A DNA stretch of 64,000 bases. Origin: an uncultured Bacteroidales bacterium. GTDB taxonomy: Bacteria; Bacteroidota; Bacteroidia; Bacteroidales; UBA932. Each line of letters begins with the position of its first letter. The first letter of the stretch is position 1. This document shows positions 18,701-28,500 of the stretch, one piece after another. The stretch is taken from assembly GCA_900317845.1 (NCBI GenBank), contig ONII01000004.1, positions 62,001-126,000 on the forward strand, given 5' to 3'. The notes under the pieces are model-generated. The model had not been told where the DNA came from, made no database searches, and saw nothing but the letters and a program-made list of their open reading frames with translations. Position numbers and translations under genes: made by a program.

Positions 18701-18979
18701 CAGAGCGCCCTTGACCGTTTCCTGGTGAGCGCCAGCTACCTGAGCGTGAACAATGTAACCCTCGGTTATACGTTCCCGGCCAAGTGGACCAAGAAGATTC
18801 ATATCCAGGGTCTGCGTATCTATGTTGCCGGTGACAACCTGGGTGTCCTTACTGCCCGCAAGGGTATCGACCCTCGCTTCTCCATGGGCCTTGGTTCCAT
18901 GACCAGCGGTACCGGTCTGAACAGCGGTTACTACTCCGCCATGCGGAATATCACCGGTGGTATTACCCTTACCTTCTAA
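15710..18979 (+). CDS. susC: SusC/RagA-family TonB-dependent outer-membrane transporter
   Basis: The 1089-residue protein has a signal peptide (MKKIRIFFTAMVLLALSVAAQA). It then has a carboxypeptidase-D-like beta-sandwich (about residues 25-105), a plug domain with the SusC hallmarks IRIRGIGSM and PLYIVDGVPYDG, and a 22-stranded barrel ending in GITLTF. SusC barrels pull large ligands through the outer membrane, energised by TonB-ExbBD. The SusD partner follows after 18 bp. I chose ATG 15710 over GTG 15704 because the signal peptide starts there. The operon encodes a protease and no glycosidase, so peptide ligands (as for RagAB) are more likely than glycans. Confidence 0.95.
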   Translation: MKKIRIFFTAMVLLALSVAAQAQNITVKGTVKNEAGEAIVGANVLLQGSRTVYTMSDVNGAFTINVPANGVLEVNCMGYQNAQIQVNNRTSIAIVLTDDNQLLEETIVVAYGTATKSSFTGSAAQVETEVIEKKVATSVTSALAGTTPGVQVTSASGDPSGGGAPTIRIRGIGSMSASNAPLYIVDGVPYDGSISDINPQDVESMSVLKDAAASAIYGHRGANGVVIITTKKGKSGDAQVKFDGRWGVNSRLIPQYDVISDPGQYYETYYTMLYNQYLYSGHSVAESYAYANQYLLDEKNGGLGYLVYTVPDGQNLVGTNFKLNPNATLGYFDGEFYYTPDDWYKETFHNGFRHEYNVSASGGGSKFNYYANVGFLQNKGIVNNSDYKRYTGRINADYQAKSWLRFSTSLSFSHSDSQTADWSDSFGSSGNLFYITNNIGPIYPLYVRKLDENGNPYILKEDGRIVYDISTNSNQHRPSIVGNAVRDNEFDSNRSYADVLTGKFGINLTPIKGLSLNANIGFTSDNTRSSELSSQFAGSSGTDGYVSVGHGRMFTVNQQYLAEYKFDIADVHNLDFLAGYENYSYTYQSLSGSNNHLFNPYVGELNNADGTDSNVSAHSYTNRYVTQGFLARAQYDYDGRIFVSGSYRRDASSRFAQGHQWGNFGSFGAAWLISKESWFNAKFVDMLKLKVSYGVQGNDNLGSYYPYSDQYTHSWNKDTGYAVELSYVGNENLTWETSHSFNIGTDFELFKGYLNGTIEYFSRKTTDLLYSKNVPLSAGNPTGRIPVNVGSILNNGVELSLDGAIIRNRNVNWSWNFNLSHYKNKILSLDESVSEDGIRGGNYIYKVGGSLYEAYMYRYAGVNQEGQAQYYGEFLKEDYEDLKAGAFVQRPTQKMIDNNLTETKVSTKFSEASQYDLGTVLPAVYGGFGTSLSAYGVDFSIQLSYQLGGKYYDGTYQNLMHTQASAGNAWHKDILNAWTPTNTNTNIPRNDGDIQVAQSALDRFLVSASYLSVNNVTLGYTFPAKWTKKIHIQGLRIYVAGDNLGVLTARKGIDPRFSMGLGSMTSGTGLNSGYYSAMRNITGGITLTF

Positions 18980-18997
18980 TTTAAAACCGTTCAAGCA

Positions 18998-20638
18998 ATG
19001 AAACTCAATACATATATTTCGGTTTTATTCGTGGGACTCGTGCTGGGTGCTTCCTGCACCAAGCTCAATGAGATTGTCCCTCAGAGCGGCACCATGCTCA
19101 AGAGTCAGCTTCAGGCCACCAATGCCGCTGTTCCTTCCCGTTCCGCTGCATCGTTCAACGGTCTTTTCAACCCGCTGGGTATGCCGAACTACTACGACTA
19201 TGGTACTCCGGACGACTTTGGCGTGCTCATGATGCTCTTCTGCAACGACCTTGAGAGTGCCGACGCCACCGCATCCGACAACAACTACAACTGGTTCTCC
19301 GTGTGCGGTGAGTACTCTTCCCGTAACGCCAACTACCGTAACCCGGTTATCCGTTACCGTGCTCCTTACAGCATTATTGCTTCCGTGAACGATTTCCTGG
19401 CCGGCTTCGGCGAGGATGTGGAAGATCCCGAGGTTCTTGCCATGATGGGCCAGGCCGAGGCTCTCCGCGCCTATGCTTACATGCTGCTCGCCAGCGACTT
19501 CCAGTTCAATTACACGGACCACAAGGACGATCTTTGCGTGCCCATTTGCTCCAAGGAGACTCCGGATCCCACTCATAACCCCCGCGCTACCGTTGCCCAG
19601 ATTTATGAGATTATCATGAAGGACCTGGACGACGCTATTGAGAAGTTGGAGGGTTTCGAGCGCAGTAACAAAAAGTACATTGACCAGCAGGTGGCTTACG
19701 GTCTCCGCGCCCGCGCCAACCTGAACATGGGCAACTATGCTGCCGCCGCCGCCGATGCAGAAGCCGCTGCTGAGGGTTACACTCCTGCTACCATTGAGGA
19801 GGTGAGCAAGCCCGCTTTCCAGGATATCGAAGAGCACAACTGGCTCTGGGGCTTTGACATGACCGCCGATGCCGCCAAGACCTCCCTTTATGCTACCACC
19901 TCTTCCTGGTTGCGTTCCTTCTCCGCTAAGGCCTATGCCGCCGGTACCGGTACCTACACCTGCATCAACAAAATCCTGTACGACAAGATTTCCTCTTCGG
20001 ATGTGCGTAAGGGCTGGTGGGTGGATGAAAACCTTTACTCCCCGCTTCTGAATAGTCTTACCTGGGATGCCGGCGGGGCCGGTAAAGTTTCCGGTCAGGA
20101 TATTGCTGATTTTGAGTATTCAGAAAAATACGCCTTCGTTCCTTATACCAACGTGAAGTTCGGTTGTACCCCTATCGGCACCACTGAAAACGCTGAGGAT
20201 ATGCCGCTGATGCGTGTTGAGGAAATGATTCTCATCCAGGCAGAAGGCTATCTGAAGAGTGGTAACGAAGCCAAGGCCAAGCAGATTCTCGAAGACTTTG
20301 TGAAGACCTATCGTGATCCTGAGTACAATGCTGCCTTCGGCGCTCGTAACCTGGCCGATGAAATCTGGTTCCAGCGTCGTATCGAACTCTGGGGTGAAGG
20401 TTTCGCTATCCACGATACCAAGCGTCTGAACAAACCCCTGGTGCGCTTCCTGGGCACGCCCGAGAGCACCAATGTTTCTCCTGCATTCCGCTTCAATATG
20501 GCCGCCGACGACGGCTGGCTGCTGATGCGCTTCTCCAACAAAGAGCTGAACACCAACTTCAGCATTGTTGACAACACGAACGGTGAACTGCCCAAGATGG
20601 ACCAGAACCCGACCCTTCGTGACGGTGTTACTGACTAA
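18998..20638 (+). CDS. susD: SusD/RagB-family surface ligand-binding lipoprotein
   Basis: The 546-residue protein has a lipobox LGASC (Cys at about residue 20), helical TPR-like segments (AEALRAYAYMLLASDFQFNY, VAYGLRARANLNMGNYAAA) and the C-terminal RIELWGEGFAIHDTKRL motif characteristic of SusD. These proteins form a lid on the SusC barrel and capture ligand at the cell surface. It lies 18 bp after susC and 17 bp before the next lipoprotein gene. Confidence 0.94.
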   Translation: MKLNTYISVLFVGLVLGASCTKLNEIVPQSGTMLKSQLQATNAAVPSRSAASFNGLFNPLGMPNYYDYGTPDDFGVLMMLFCNDLESADATASDNNYNWFSVCGEYSSRNANYRNPVIRYRAPYSIIASVNDFLAGFGEDVEDPEVLAMMGQAEALRAYAYMLLASDFQFNYTDHKDDLCVPICSKETPDPTHNPRATVAQIYEIIMKDLDDAIEKLEGFERSNKKYIDQQVAYGLRARANLNMGNYAAAAADAEAAAEGYTPATIEEVSKPAFQDIEEHNWLWGFDMTADAAKTSLYATTSSWLRSFSAKAYAAGTGTYTCINKILYDKISSSDVRKGWWVDENLYSPLLNSLTWDAGGAGKVSGQDIADFEYSEKYAFVPYTNVKFGCTPIGTTENAEDMPLMRVEEMILIQAEGYLKSGNEAKAKQILEDFVKTYRDPEYNAAFGARNLADEIWFQRRIELWGEGFAIHDTKRLNKPLVRFLGTPESTNVSPAFRFNMAADDGWLLMRFSNKELNTNFSIVDNTNGELPKMDQNPTLRDGVTD

Positions 20639-20655
20639 TTAAATGAGGAACACGT

Positions 20656-23067
20656 ATGAAAAAGTTTATTAATATTCTTTTAGCTGCAGCCGTAACTGCC
20701 CTCGCCGTGGTGTCTTGCCAGAAAGAGGAGCAGATAAAGCCCGGCACTCCGGATCCGGAAGGATGCTATGGCGTCTATTTCCCCATTCAGGAGACGAGTG
20801 GCAGTCACATTTATAGCCCCGATATGGATCGTAGTGTAACCATTACGGTTGCCCGTACCAACACCAGCGGTGCTATCACGGTTCCCTTTACCGTGGTTTC
20901 TGAGGACAAGGACGTCTTCCAATTCGGCGACATCGAATTTGCCGACGGCCAGGACGAGACCGAACTGGAGGTTACCTTCGCCGACATCGAAGAAGGTAAG
21001 ACCTGCTCCTTCTCCGTTCAGCTGAACGACGACAACGCCTATGTTTCCCACTATAACAGCGGAGCCATTGCTTTTGATTTCTCCGTCCTGTGTGTGGAAA
21101 TGGTGGACTTCATGACCGAAGATGGCTCCAAGAAAGCCATGCTCACTTTCTCCGATGATGTTTTCTGGGGAGAGGTTCATGACGATGTCTATCTCCAGTA
21201 CTATGAAGTGAATGGTATTCGTTATTGCACCACCACCGGCGGTAAACTGGTATCCCCTGCAGACGGCACCGAAGGCGAAGGTCCTTGGGGCACCGACGTT
21301 CAGATGAGCTTCCTGTGGCATACGGATGTACAGTTGGAAGTGAATGGTGTTAAATATGACTATATTGAGGTGCTCCCTCAATATCATGGTTGGTTCAACA
21401 GCACCAGAAATTCCGAGGTGTGGTATGCCGACTACTACAACTACTACCAGAACAATGCTTCCACCCCGTACAATGGCGATGCCATCAAGTTCTACACGAA
21501 CAACGGTGAAAGCTATCCTCCGTGCTACTATGACGGCCATGGCGGATTTATCTTCAACCTGGCCTACTACATGCCCACTTCCGGTGGTTATTGGTATGGT
21601 TTCAAGCTGAATGCTCCTGTTGCTATCGCAGAGGGTTATCTCCGCGTAGACTACAGCCTGGAGGTTGATGCAGATTACCCCGACAAGGGTATTACCCCTA
21701 TTCTCTTTACGGTTGGTGCCGATGTCGCCAAGGTTGACTATGCCATTTACGAAGGCAGCCTCAACTCTGTGCAGGTACAGGCCCGCGTAGATGCTATCTC
21801 CGCCGGTAAAGAAGAAAACGTTGTGACCGTCAGTGAGTTCACGTTCGACGAGGACGAGGAAATCTATTATGCGCAGTTCGGTGTTTCTCCTGAAACCACC
21901 GGCGAGTACACCCTGGTAGCCGTTTCCTTCAACAAGACCACGGAAGAAATCACCGAGTCTGTTGCTCAGAATGCCCAGAGCCTCTCTTTCTACCATGTAG
22001 CTGCCGCCGATGATGAGAATTTGGATGTTAAGGTATCTGTCTTCACAGAGGATACCCCTGCCCGTTACAAGAACTTCCACAAATATGACTCCTTCGCTTA
22101 CGGTGTAAGCGGCGAAGACCTGAAAGAGGTTCACATTGCCTTCTATACCGCAAGCGTTGTTCAAAAGTATGGTACCGATGCGGTCTTGAACGATGCCAAG
22201 GCAGACCTTGACGGCGAATATGTAGTTAGCGAGGATGTGCTGGCCGAGATCAACGCCGACGGTGGCCACTACACCATTGCTGAGAAAATGGACCCCAAGA
22301 CTACCTACTATGTGGTGGTTTGGGCAACCAACGGCAGCAAGGAAGGCTATGCGATAGCGAATTATACCACTGAAGCTCTTCCGTACGTTTGGAATAGCCT
22401 GGGTAAGGGTACCATCACCGATGGTTTCTTCAACGGCCTGTTCAACGGCAAAGCCGATGTGACTACCTCTTGCGATGTCTATGAGGAAGCTACCACGCCG
22501 GGTCTGTACATGGTTACCGGTTTCCAGTGCGCTGTTGTCGCCGCCTTCTTCGGTATCACTCCAGAAGAGATGGCGCCGTACGAGAATGGCAACTGGAGAA
22601 ATGCCGAGGTTGTTATCGACGCTACCAAACCTGATGCTGTTGTTATCGAAGCTCAGGACTATGGTATTTTAGTTAACCAGAACTATGGTTTCTTCATGAT
22701 TGAAACCGAACCTACCGGAACCCTGAAAGATGGTGCTATCACCTGGCCTGCAGAGGAAATGTATGTGGGTATGCCTGTTCTCGGCAAGTGGTACTATGGT
22801 AACTCCGACGGTACATTTAAGATTACGCTTCCTTCCGCTGTTGGTGGAACTCCTACCATTGCTCCTGCAGCTGCCTCCAATGGCCAGGTGAAGGACGAGG
22901 TCCTGTCCTCTTCCGCTACCCGCTACAGCAGGCCGGTTGTCAAGTACGAGCGCGAGGTAAAATCCATCTCCGTGGAAACCAAAGCCGTGAACTACAGCGG
23001 CCGCAATGTTTCCCAGCCCAAGGGCGGTAAAGTTGAGACCAAGGCTGTAACGCCCTTTGTCAAGTAA
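20656..23067 (+). CDS. Large surface lipoprotein of the SusCD operon, unknown fold
   Basis: The 803-residue protein begins MKKFINILLAAAVTALAVVSC, a clear lipoprotein signal. The mature part is rich in beta-strand patterns, aromatic residues and acidic residues. The first 130 residues (SVTITVARTNTSGAITVPFT, DEDGQDE-like acidic turns) resemble Calx-beta-like or immunoglobulin-like modules seen in SusE/SusF-position proteins. Two more fibronectin-like stretches lie near 400-600. The position directly after SusD is the usual place of accessory ligand-binding lipoproteins. The ligand is unknown. The C-terminus is basic and repetitive, with VSVETKAVNYSGR-like motifs. Confidence 0.72.
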   Translation: MKKFINILLAAAVTALAVVSCQKEEQIKPGTPDPEGCYGVYFPIQETSGSHIYSPDMDRSVTITVARTNTSGAITVPFTVVSEDKDVFQFGDIEFADGQDETELEVTFADIEEGKTCSFSVQLNDDNAYVSHYNSGAIAFDFSVLCVEMVDFMTEDGSKKAMLTFSDDVFWGEVHDDVYLQYYEVNGIRYCTTTGGKLVSPADGTEGEGPWGTDVQMSFLWHTDVQLEVNGVKYDYIEVLPQYHGWFNSTRNSEVWYADYYNYYQNNASTPYNGDAIKFYTNNGESYPPCYYDGHGGFIFNLAYYMPTSGGYWYGFKLNAPVAIAEGYLRVDYSLEVDADYPDKGITPILFTVGADVAKVDYAIYEGSLNSVQVQARVDAISAGKEENVVTVSEFTFDEDEEIYYAQFGVSPETTGEYTLVAVSFNKTTEEITESVAQNAQSLSFYHVAAADDENLDVKVSVFTEDTPARYKNFHKYDSFAYGVSGEDLKEVHIAFYTASVVQKYGTDAVLNDAKADLDGEYVVSEDVLAEINADGGHYTIAEKMDPKTTYYVVVWATNGSKEGYAIANYTTEALPYVWNSLGKGTITDGFFNGLFNGKADVTTSCDVYEEATTPGLYMVTGFQCAVVAAFFGITPEEMAPYENGNWRNAEVVIDATKPDAVVIEAQDYGILVNQNYGFFMIETEPTGTLKDGAITWPAEEMYVGMPVLGKWYYGNSDGTFKITLPSAVGGTPTIAPAAASNGQVKDEVLSSSATRYSRPVVKYEREVKSISVETKAVNYSGRNVSQPKGGKVETKAVTPFVK

Positions 23068-23085
23068 GTTAAATTACTGATATTG

Positions 23086-23127
23086 CGACATTTGAGACCC
23101 GGCGGGAAGCCGCCGGGCCTCTTGTCG
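23086..23127 (+). promoter_or_regulatory. Long GC-rich hairpin between lipoprotein and protease genes
   Basis: CCCGGCGG (23098-23105) and CCGCCGGG (23110-23117) form an 8-bp stem with a GAAG loop. It is extended by GAG/CTC and by CGACA (23086-23090) with TGTCG (23123-23127). No T-run follows on the plus strand, so it is not a classic terminator for the operon. It may protect the upstream mRNA or reduce read-through, giving more SusCD than protease. On the minus strand a T-rich run follows. Confidence 0.55.
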
Positions 23128-23148
23128 TAAAAAAGAGAAAAAAGGCAC

Positions 23149-25176
23149 ATGAAAAAAGGCTATTTACTGTTTGTAGCTGCTGTGGCTGTGGCCACGGTGT
23201 CTTGCCGGCAGGAAAAAATGGGCCCGGAAGCGGAAACTGCCGCTTCTCAAGGCTCATTGGAAACCAAAGTGGTGCAGCTCAGCGATGACTACAGCACGTC
23301 TTCCTTCCAGCTGAAATTTGCATCCGTTCCCACGGAGGAAATGCTCTCCGACTTGCTTGAGAGCAAAGGAATTGCTTCGGTTGAGCCCCTTTTTGTTTCC
23401 CGTAAAGACCGGAAAGAACTGGAAAGCCGGTTTGGCCTGGACCGCTGGTATGTCGTTACCCTTGAGGAAGGTGCCAATGTGCACCAGGAAATCCGCAAAG
23501 CGGCCGGAATGGCTTCCGTAGCCATGGCGGAATACGTATGCTATCCGCAGAAAGCGTCCGATGGCATTGCCTACCCCGCCCAAGAGCTTGTTCAGACAAA
23601 GGGAACAAAGGATGGTTTCAACGACCCCATGCTGCTGGACCAGTGGCACTACAACAACCAGGGTAGCAAAACCTATTCTCCTACCGCTGTGAAGGGCGCA
23701 GACGTCAATGTGAAAGACGTCTGGAGCCGCCTCACCTGCGGAGATCCCGACATTATTGTGGCGGTGGTGGACGAGGCCGTTTGCTACACCAACCCTGACC
23801 TGGTGGACAATATGTGGAAAAACGACGGCGAAGTTCCCGGAAACGGCATCGATGACGACGGAAACGGCTACATTGACGATGTTTACGGCTTCAATTTCGT
23901 GGACAACAACGCCAACATCAATTGGGAGAACAAGGATGATTCCGGTCACGGAACCCACTGCGCCGGCACCATTGCTGCCGTGAGCAACAACAATCGCGGT
24001 GTGGCCGGTATTGCCGGCGGCAGCGGCAAAAAAGACGGTTGCCGCATTATGTCATGCCAGATTTTCTCCGGAAGAAGAGGCGGTTCTACGGCCAGGGCCA
24101 TCAAGTATGCTGCGGATAACGGCGCGTCTGTCATTTCCTGCTCTTATGGTTTCACCGTGCCTTTTGCCTCGGACAATGCCTTTATCGCTTCTACCGGGTC
24201 GGCAGAAATTGATGCCATCCATTACTTTGAGGCCTGCAAGAACAACAGCGTGCTGGACGGCAACATTGCCATTTTTGCCGCCGGTAATGAGAATCACAAC
24301 TATGCCCATTACCCGGGTGCCTTTTACGATATCATCAGTGTGTCGGCCTTTGGTCCGGACTTCCTGCCCACCTACTATACCAATTACGGTCCGGGTTGTA
24401 ACATCTGTGCGCCCGGCGGAGAAGCCGGCCATCTGACCGGAACCAAAGAGCAGTATCAAAAGTCCATGGTGCTCTCTACCCTGCCCAAGGATATTGCCGG
24501 TTCCGACTATGGCTATATGCAGGGAACCTCCATGGCCTGCCCGCACGTGAGCGGCGTGGTGGCCCTGGCCCTCTCCTATGCCAAGCAGCTGGGTAAGAAA
24601 TATACCGTGCAGGCGTTCAAGGAACTGATTCTGGCTTCTACGGACGACATTGACCAGCGGATTGCCAGTACGGCTACCAAGACCTACCAGACCGGGTGGA
24701 GCATTGCCCCGCTCAATCTGGCTCCCTATTATCACCAGATGGGAACGGGTGCCATCGATGCCTGGCGCGTGATGATGCACATTGAGGGAACGCCCACGGA
24801 AACGGCCCAGATTGGCCGCTCCCAGTGGATAGACCTTACCCCCTTGTTCGGTACATCCTCCACGTCCCTGACCTACCTTTCCGTGGAAGTTCCTCAGGAA
24901 ACCATCACTTCCATGGGGCTGGATAACGTGAAACCGGCTAACGACGCCAAGCATCCGGCTATTATGGATGAGAGCGGAAAGGCTTGCGTGCAGTTTGGCC
25001 GCCTGTATGTGTATCCCACCAAGTTGGGCTCCGGTAAAATCAAGATTACCGCCGTGGGTGGCGGTGACCACGTAGGTGGAGGCAACAATCCTCCCGGCGG
25101 TATGGCGCTCACCCAGGAAATTTCACTCATCGCCCGCGACGTGGACGGTGGCAACGGTACAGGAGGATGGTTATAG
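23149..25176 (+). CDS. Subtilisin-like (S8) serine protease, surface lipoprotein
   Basis: The 675-residue protein has a lipobox (ATVSC, Cys at about residue 19). An N-terminal region of about 150 residues resembling a fervidolysin-type propeptide follows, then the S8 catalytic domain. The Asp is in VAVVDEAVCYTNPDL, the His in DDSGHGTHCAGTIAA, the oxyanion Asn in FAAGNENHN and the Ser in MQGTSMACPHVSGVVAL. A C-terminal beta region (about 530-675) ends in a Gly-rich tail (GGGDHVGGGNNPPGG). The protein probably cuts proteins at the cell surface to supply peptides for the SusCD pair upstream. The Asp motif has DEAV in place of the usual DTGV, a tolerated variation. Confidence 0.9.
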   Translation: MKKGYLLFVAAVAVATVSCRQEKMGPEAETAASQGSLETKVVQLSDDYSTSSFQLKFASVPTEEMLSDLLESKGIASVEPLFVSRKDRKELESRFGLDRWYVVTLEEGANVHQEIRKAAGMASVAMAEYVCYPQKASDGIAYPAQELVQTKGTKDGFNDPMLLDQWHYNNQGSKTYSPTAVKGADVNVKDVWSRLTCGDPDIIVAVVDEAVCYTNPDLVDNMWKNDGEVPGNGIDDDGNGYIDDVYGFNFVDNNANINWENKDDSGHGTHCAGTIAAVSNNNRGVAGIAGGSGKKDGCRIMSCQIFSGRRGGSTARAIKYAADNGASVISCSYGFTVPFASDNAFIASTGSAEIDAIHYFEACKNNSVLDGNIAIFAAGNENHNYAHYPGAFYDIISVSAFGPDFLPTYYTNYGPGCNICAPGGEAGHLTGTKEQYQKSMVLSTLPKDIAGSDYGYMQGTSMACPHVSGVVALALSYAKQLGKKYTVQAFKELILASTDDIDQRIASTATKTYQTGWSIAPLNLAPYYHQMGTGAIDAWRVMMHIEGTPTETAQIGRSQWIDLTPLFGTSSTSLTYLSVEVPQETITSMGLDNVKPANDAKHPAIMDESGKACVQFGRLYVYPTKLGSGKIKITAVGGGDHVGGGNNPPGGMALTQEISLIARDVDGGNGTGGWL

Positions 25177-25177
25177 T

Positions 25178-25591
25178 ATGAAAAAGTTTTGGCTTTTGGC
25201 AGTAGCCGTAACGTTGTTTGCGGCCTGCAACAAGAATAATGCTTCTTCTGCGCTGGATGTAACCGGCGCGTGGGAACTCACCGGTGTGGCCACCAAAGCC
25301 ACCGTGGGCTCGGAGACTGTTGAGGTGTATGTGGAGTTTGCCGCTGCAGGCACCTTTACCCTGTACCAGAAACTGGGCCAGGGCCGATATACGGTATTTC
25401 GCGGCAATTACAGTGTAGATTCCGCCGCAGGCAAACTATCCGGGAAATACAGCGCCGGAAAGTCCTGGGGACCTTATACGGCCACGCAAGAGGGCGGAAC
25501 CCTTACCCTTGTGTCGGATGGCGGCAAAGAGGTGGATACCTACAAAAAGATAGACGCCATTCCGGATTCGGTGAAAAACAACACGTATTAA
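25178..25591 (+). CDS. Small lipocalin-like lipoprotein
   Basis: The 137-residue protein has a lipobox (LFAACN). The mature part reads DVTGAWELTGVATKA, then strands ending in YSVDSAAGKLSGKYSAGKSWG, a pattern of small lipocalin-like beta-barrels (DUF4923/DUF5004-like). It begins one base after the protease stop. The frame is open further upstream, but the ATG at 25178 gives a proper signal peptide. Role unknown; possibly an inhibitor or ligand-binding partner of the adjacent protease. Confidence 0.68.
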   Translation: MKKFWLLAVAVTLFAACNKNNASSALDVTGAWELTGVATKATVGSETVEVYVEFAAAGTFTLYQKLGQGRYTVFRGNYSVDSAAGKLSGKYSAGKSWGPYTATQEGGTLTLVSDGGKEVDTYKKIDAIPDSVKNNTY

Positions 25592-25595
25592 TACA

Positions 25596-28500
25596 GTGAA
25601 AGTCAAGCACTTATTACTTAAAAGCATCTGTGCAGCGGGACTCCTGGGTTCCGCTGCGCTGGTGCAAGCCCAGGATTTCCAGCAGCAGGCGGGAGAATTG
25701 TCCACCCTGTACAGGGGCCGTACGCCGGCGGTATATCCGTACCGCTACAATGGCACCGTGTACTGGAACACGCGCTACTTCTCCAAGGGGGATTTGCTCT
25801 ATAACGGCAAATTCTACCGGGAGGTGTGGCTGAATCCGGACGCCTTCACCGGAGACCTGGTGACGCGTCCCTCGGAGCAGGCGGCCGCCATTGTGCTGGA
25901 CCGTGACCAGGTGGCGTGGTTCACCCTGGAAGGCCGCCGTTTTGTGAACTTGCAGTACCTGGGCTACCCGGATGCTCCGGAGGGCTTTTTCGAGGTGCTC
26001 AAGGACGGACAGGAGCCCCTCCTGCTGCAGCGCCGCAAAGTGCTCCGAAACGACGCCCATCGGCAAAATGAACTGCCCCTGGACTGGGATAACAATTACA
26101 GCCCGGAAGTGATTACGTTCTTTGTCCCCAAAGACACGTATTATACGCTCACGGGCGGCAAGGTGAAAAAGCTGGGCGGCGGGGCTGCCCGGCGCAAAAT
26201 GCGTGAGGCCAGCCATCCGGAGGAAAGCATTTTCCCCGACGAACATACCCTGGTGTGGCACCCCACGCGCGAGGCACAAGAGGGCATGGTGCCTGCGCGC
26301 ACCGTGAACAAAGTGGGAATGGGATTGCCGGACGGTTATTTCTCAGAGCAAAAAGAGGATACCGCCACAGTGAACTATGCCCAAAACGCTCTTACAGCCA
26401 CCTACAGGAACAAAATCTACGAGATTGGCACGGAGGCCAAAGGCAGCACGGCCCGCGTAAGCGGAACAGTGTATGAGGCCGAAAGCGGATTGCCGCTTCC
26501 CGGTGTGGTCATCTTTGACGGAAACACCTCCACCTATGTGCGTTCCAATGCCAAGGGACAGTACAACATTACCCTTCCCGTTGGCGATAACAAACTGAAT
26601 TTCAATGCCGATAACAAAACGGACCTGGAACTGAGCGTGGTGGTGCACGGGCCCGGGGAACTGGACGTAGTGATGAGCGAGAAGGTGATTCTCCTTAAGG
26701 GAGCCATTGTGTCGGCAGAGAGTATGGCGCAGCACCGCAATACCGCCATGGGCGTGGAAAGCGTGAGCATGCGCACCATTGGAAAGATACCCTCCGCTTT
26801 TGGCGAGGGCGATATTATCAAGGCCGTGCTTACGCTGCCCGGCGTGAAGACGGTGGGCGAGGCCTCCGGCGGTTTCAACGTGCGCGGCGGATCGGCCGAC
26901 CAAAACCTCATCCTGTACAACGACAACACCATTTACAACCCCAGCCACCTGTTTGGCATGTTCTCCAGCTTTAACCCGGACCTGGTGGACGAGGTGCAGC
27001 TGTACAAGAGTTCCATTCCGGCAGAATACGGGGGACGCATCTCGTCGGTGCTTCAGGTGAGTACCAAAGAAGGCAGCACCGACCGCGTGCATGGCTCGGT
27101 GGGTATCGGCCTTTTGACCAGCCGCGCCCATGTGGAAGGGCCAATCGGCAAAAAGACCACCTTTGTTGCCGGCGGGCGCATCACCTATTCGGACTACCTG
27201 ATGATACTCCTGCCCAAAAACAGCGCTTACGCGGGCGGCAGTGCCATGTTCGGCGATGCCAACCTGTCCGTGACGCACCACTTTGACAGCGAGAATTCCA
27301 TCCAGGCCTTCGGCTATTTTGCCAGCGACAAGTTTGGGTTTAGCGGAGACACCACCTTCCGCTACACCAACATCAACGGCTCTGTTGCCTACAAGCACAA
27401 GGGGGCCGATGGCAAAAACTGGAAGATAAGCGCCGGCTATGACCATTACGCCAACACCATTGGCGCCCATGCCTGGGAAACCGGGGCATACGATATGCAA
27501 ACATTTATCCGTCAGGCCTTTGTAAAGGCTGGCGGCAGCATTCCGCTGGGTCGGCATACCCTGGGAGCGGGCGTGGACCTGGTGGGCTACGGCCTGGATC
27601 CGGGCATCATGGCTCCTTTCGGCCCCAATTCCCAGGTAAAGGCCACCCGCCTGAACCGCGAATGGGGCTTTGAACCGGCGTTGTACGTGTCGGACAACTG
27701 GGCTATTACGGACATTTTCTCCGTGGATGCGGGTATCCGCCTGTCCTCGTTCCTGGCGCTGAACCCCAGCAAGTTCTACATCGGCCCGGAATTCCGTATT
27801 TCCACCAAAGTGTCGCCGGTAGAGAATTTCTCCATCAAGGCGGGCTTTAACACCATGCGGCAGTATATCCACCTCATTTCCAATACGGCGGCGGTGTCGC
27901 CCATGGATACCTGGCGGTTGTCGTCGGCCGATATTGCGCCGACAACCGGTTGGCAGGGCGCCGCGGGCGTGTACTGGACGCTCCTGGGCTCTGGAATCGA
28001 CCTGTCCCTGGAGGGCTATTACAAGCAAAGCCGCAACGCGCTGGATTACAAGAGCGGCGCCATGTTGTCCATGAATCCGCAACTGGCCGACGCCCTGGTG
28101 CCTGTGTTTGGACGGGCCTATGGCGTGGAGGTGATGATGAAGCGCCCTGTGGGCAAGGTAACCGGCTGGCTCTCTTACAGTTATTCCCGCAGCCAGCTGC
28201 GCGAGATGCAGGACCGCGGCACGGAAACCATCAATGGCGGTGCCTGGTACAATGCCCCCTACGACAAACCGCACGAGATTAAACTGGCGCTCAACTGGGC
28301 CATGACCCACCGCTTTAGCTTGTCGGTGAACCTGGACTATTCCACGGGACGGCCTACCACCATCCCCATAGGCCGATATCGTTACAACGGAGACTGGCAC
28401 CTGGCCTACAGTGAGCGCAACAGCTACCGCATTCCGGACTATTTCCGCATGGATGCAGCGCTTAACATAGACCCGGGTCATTACAAACGGGCCTGGGTGC

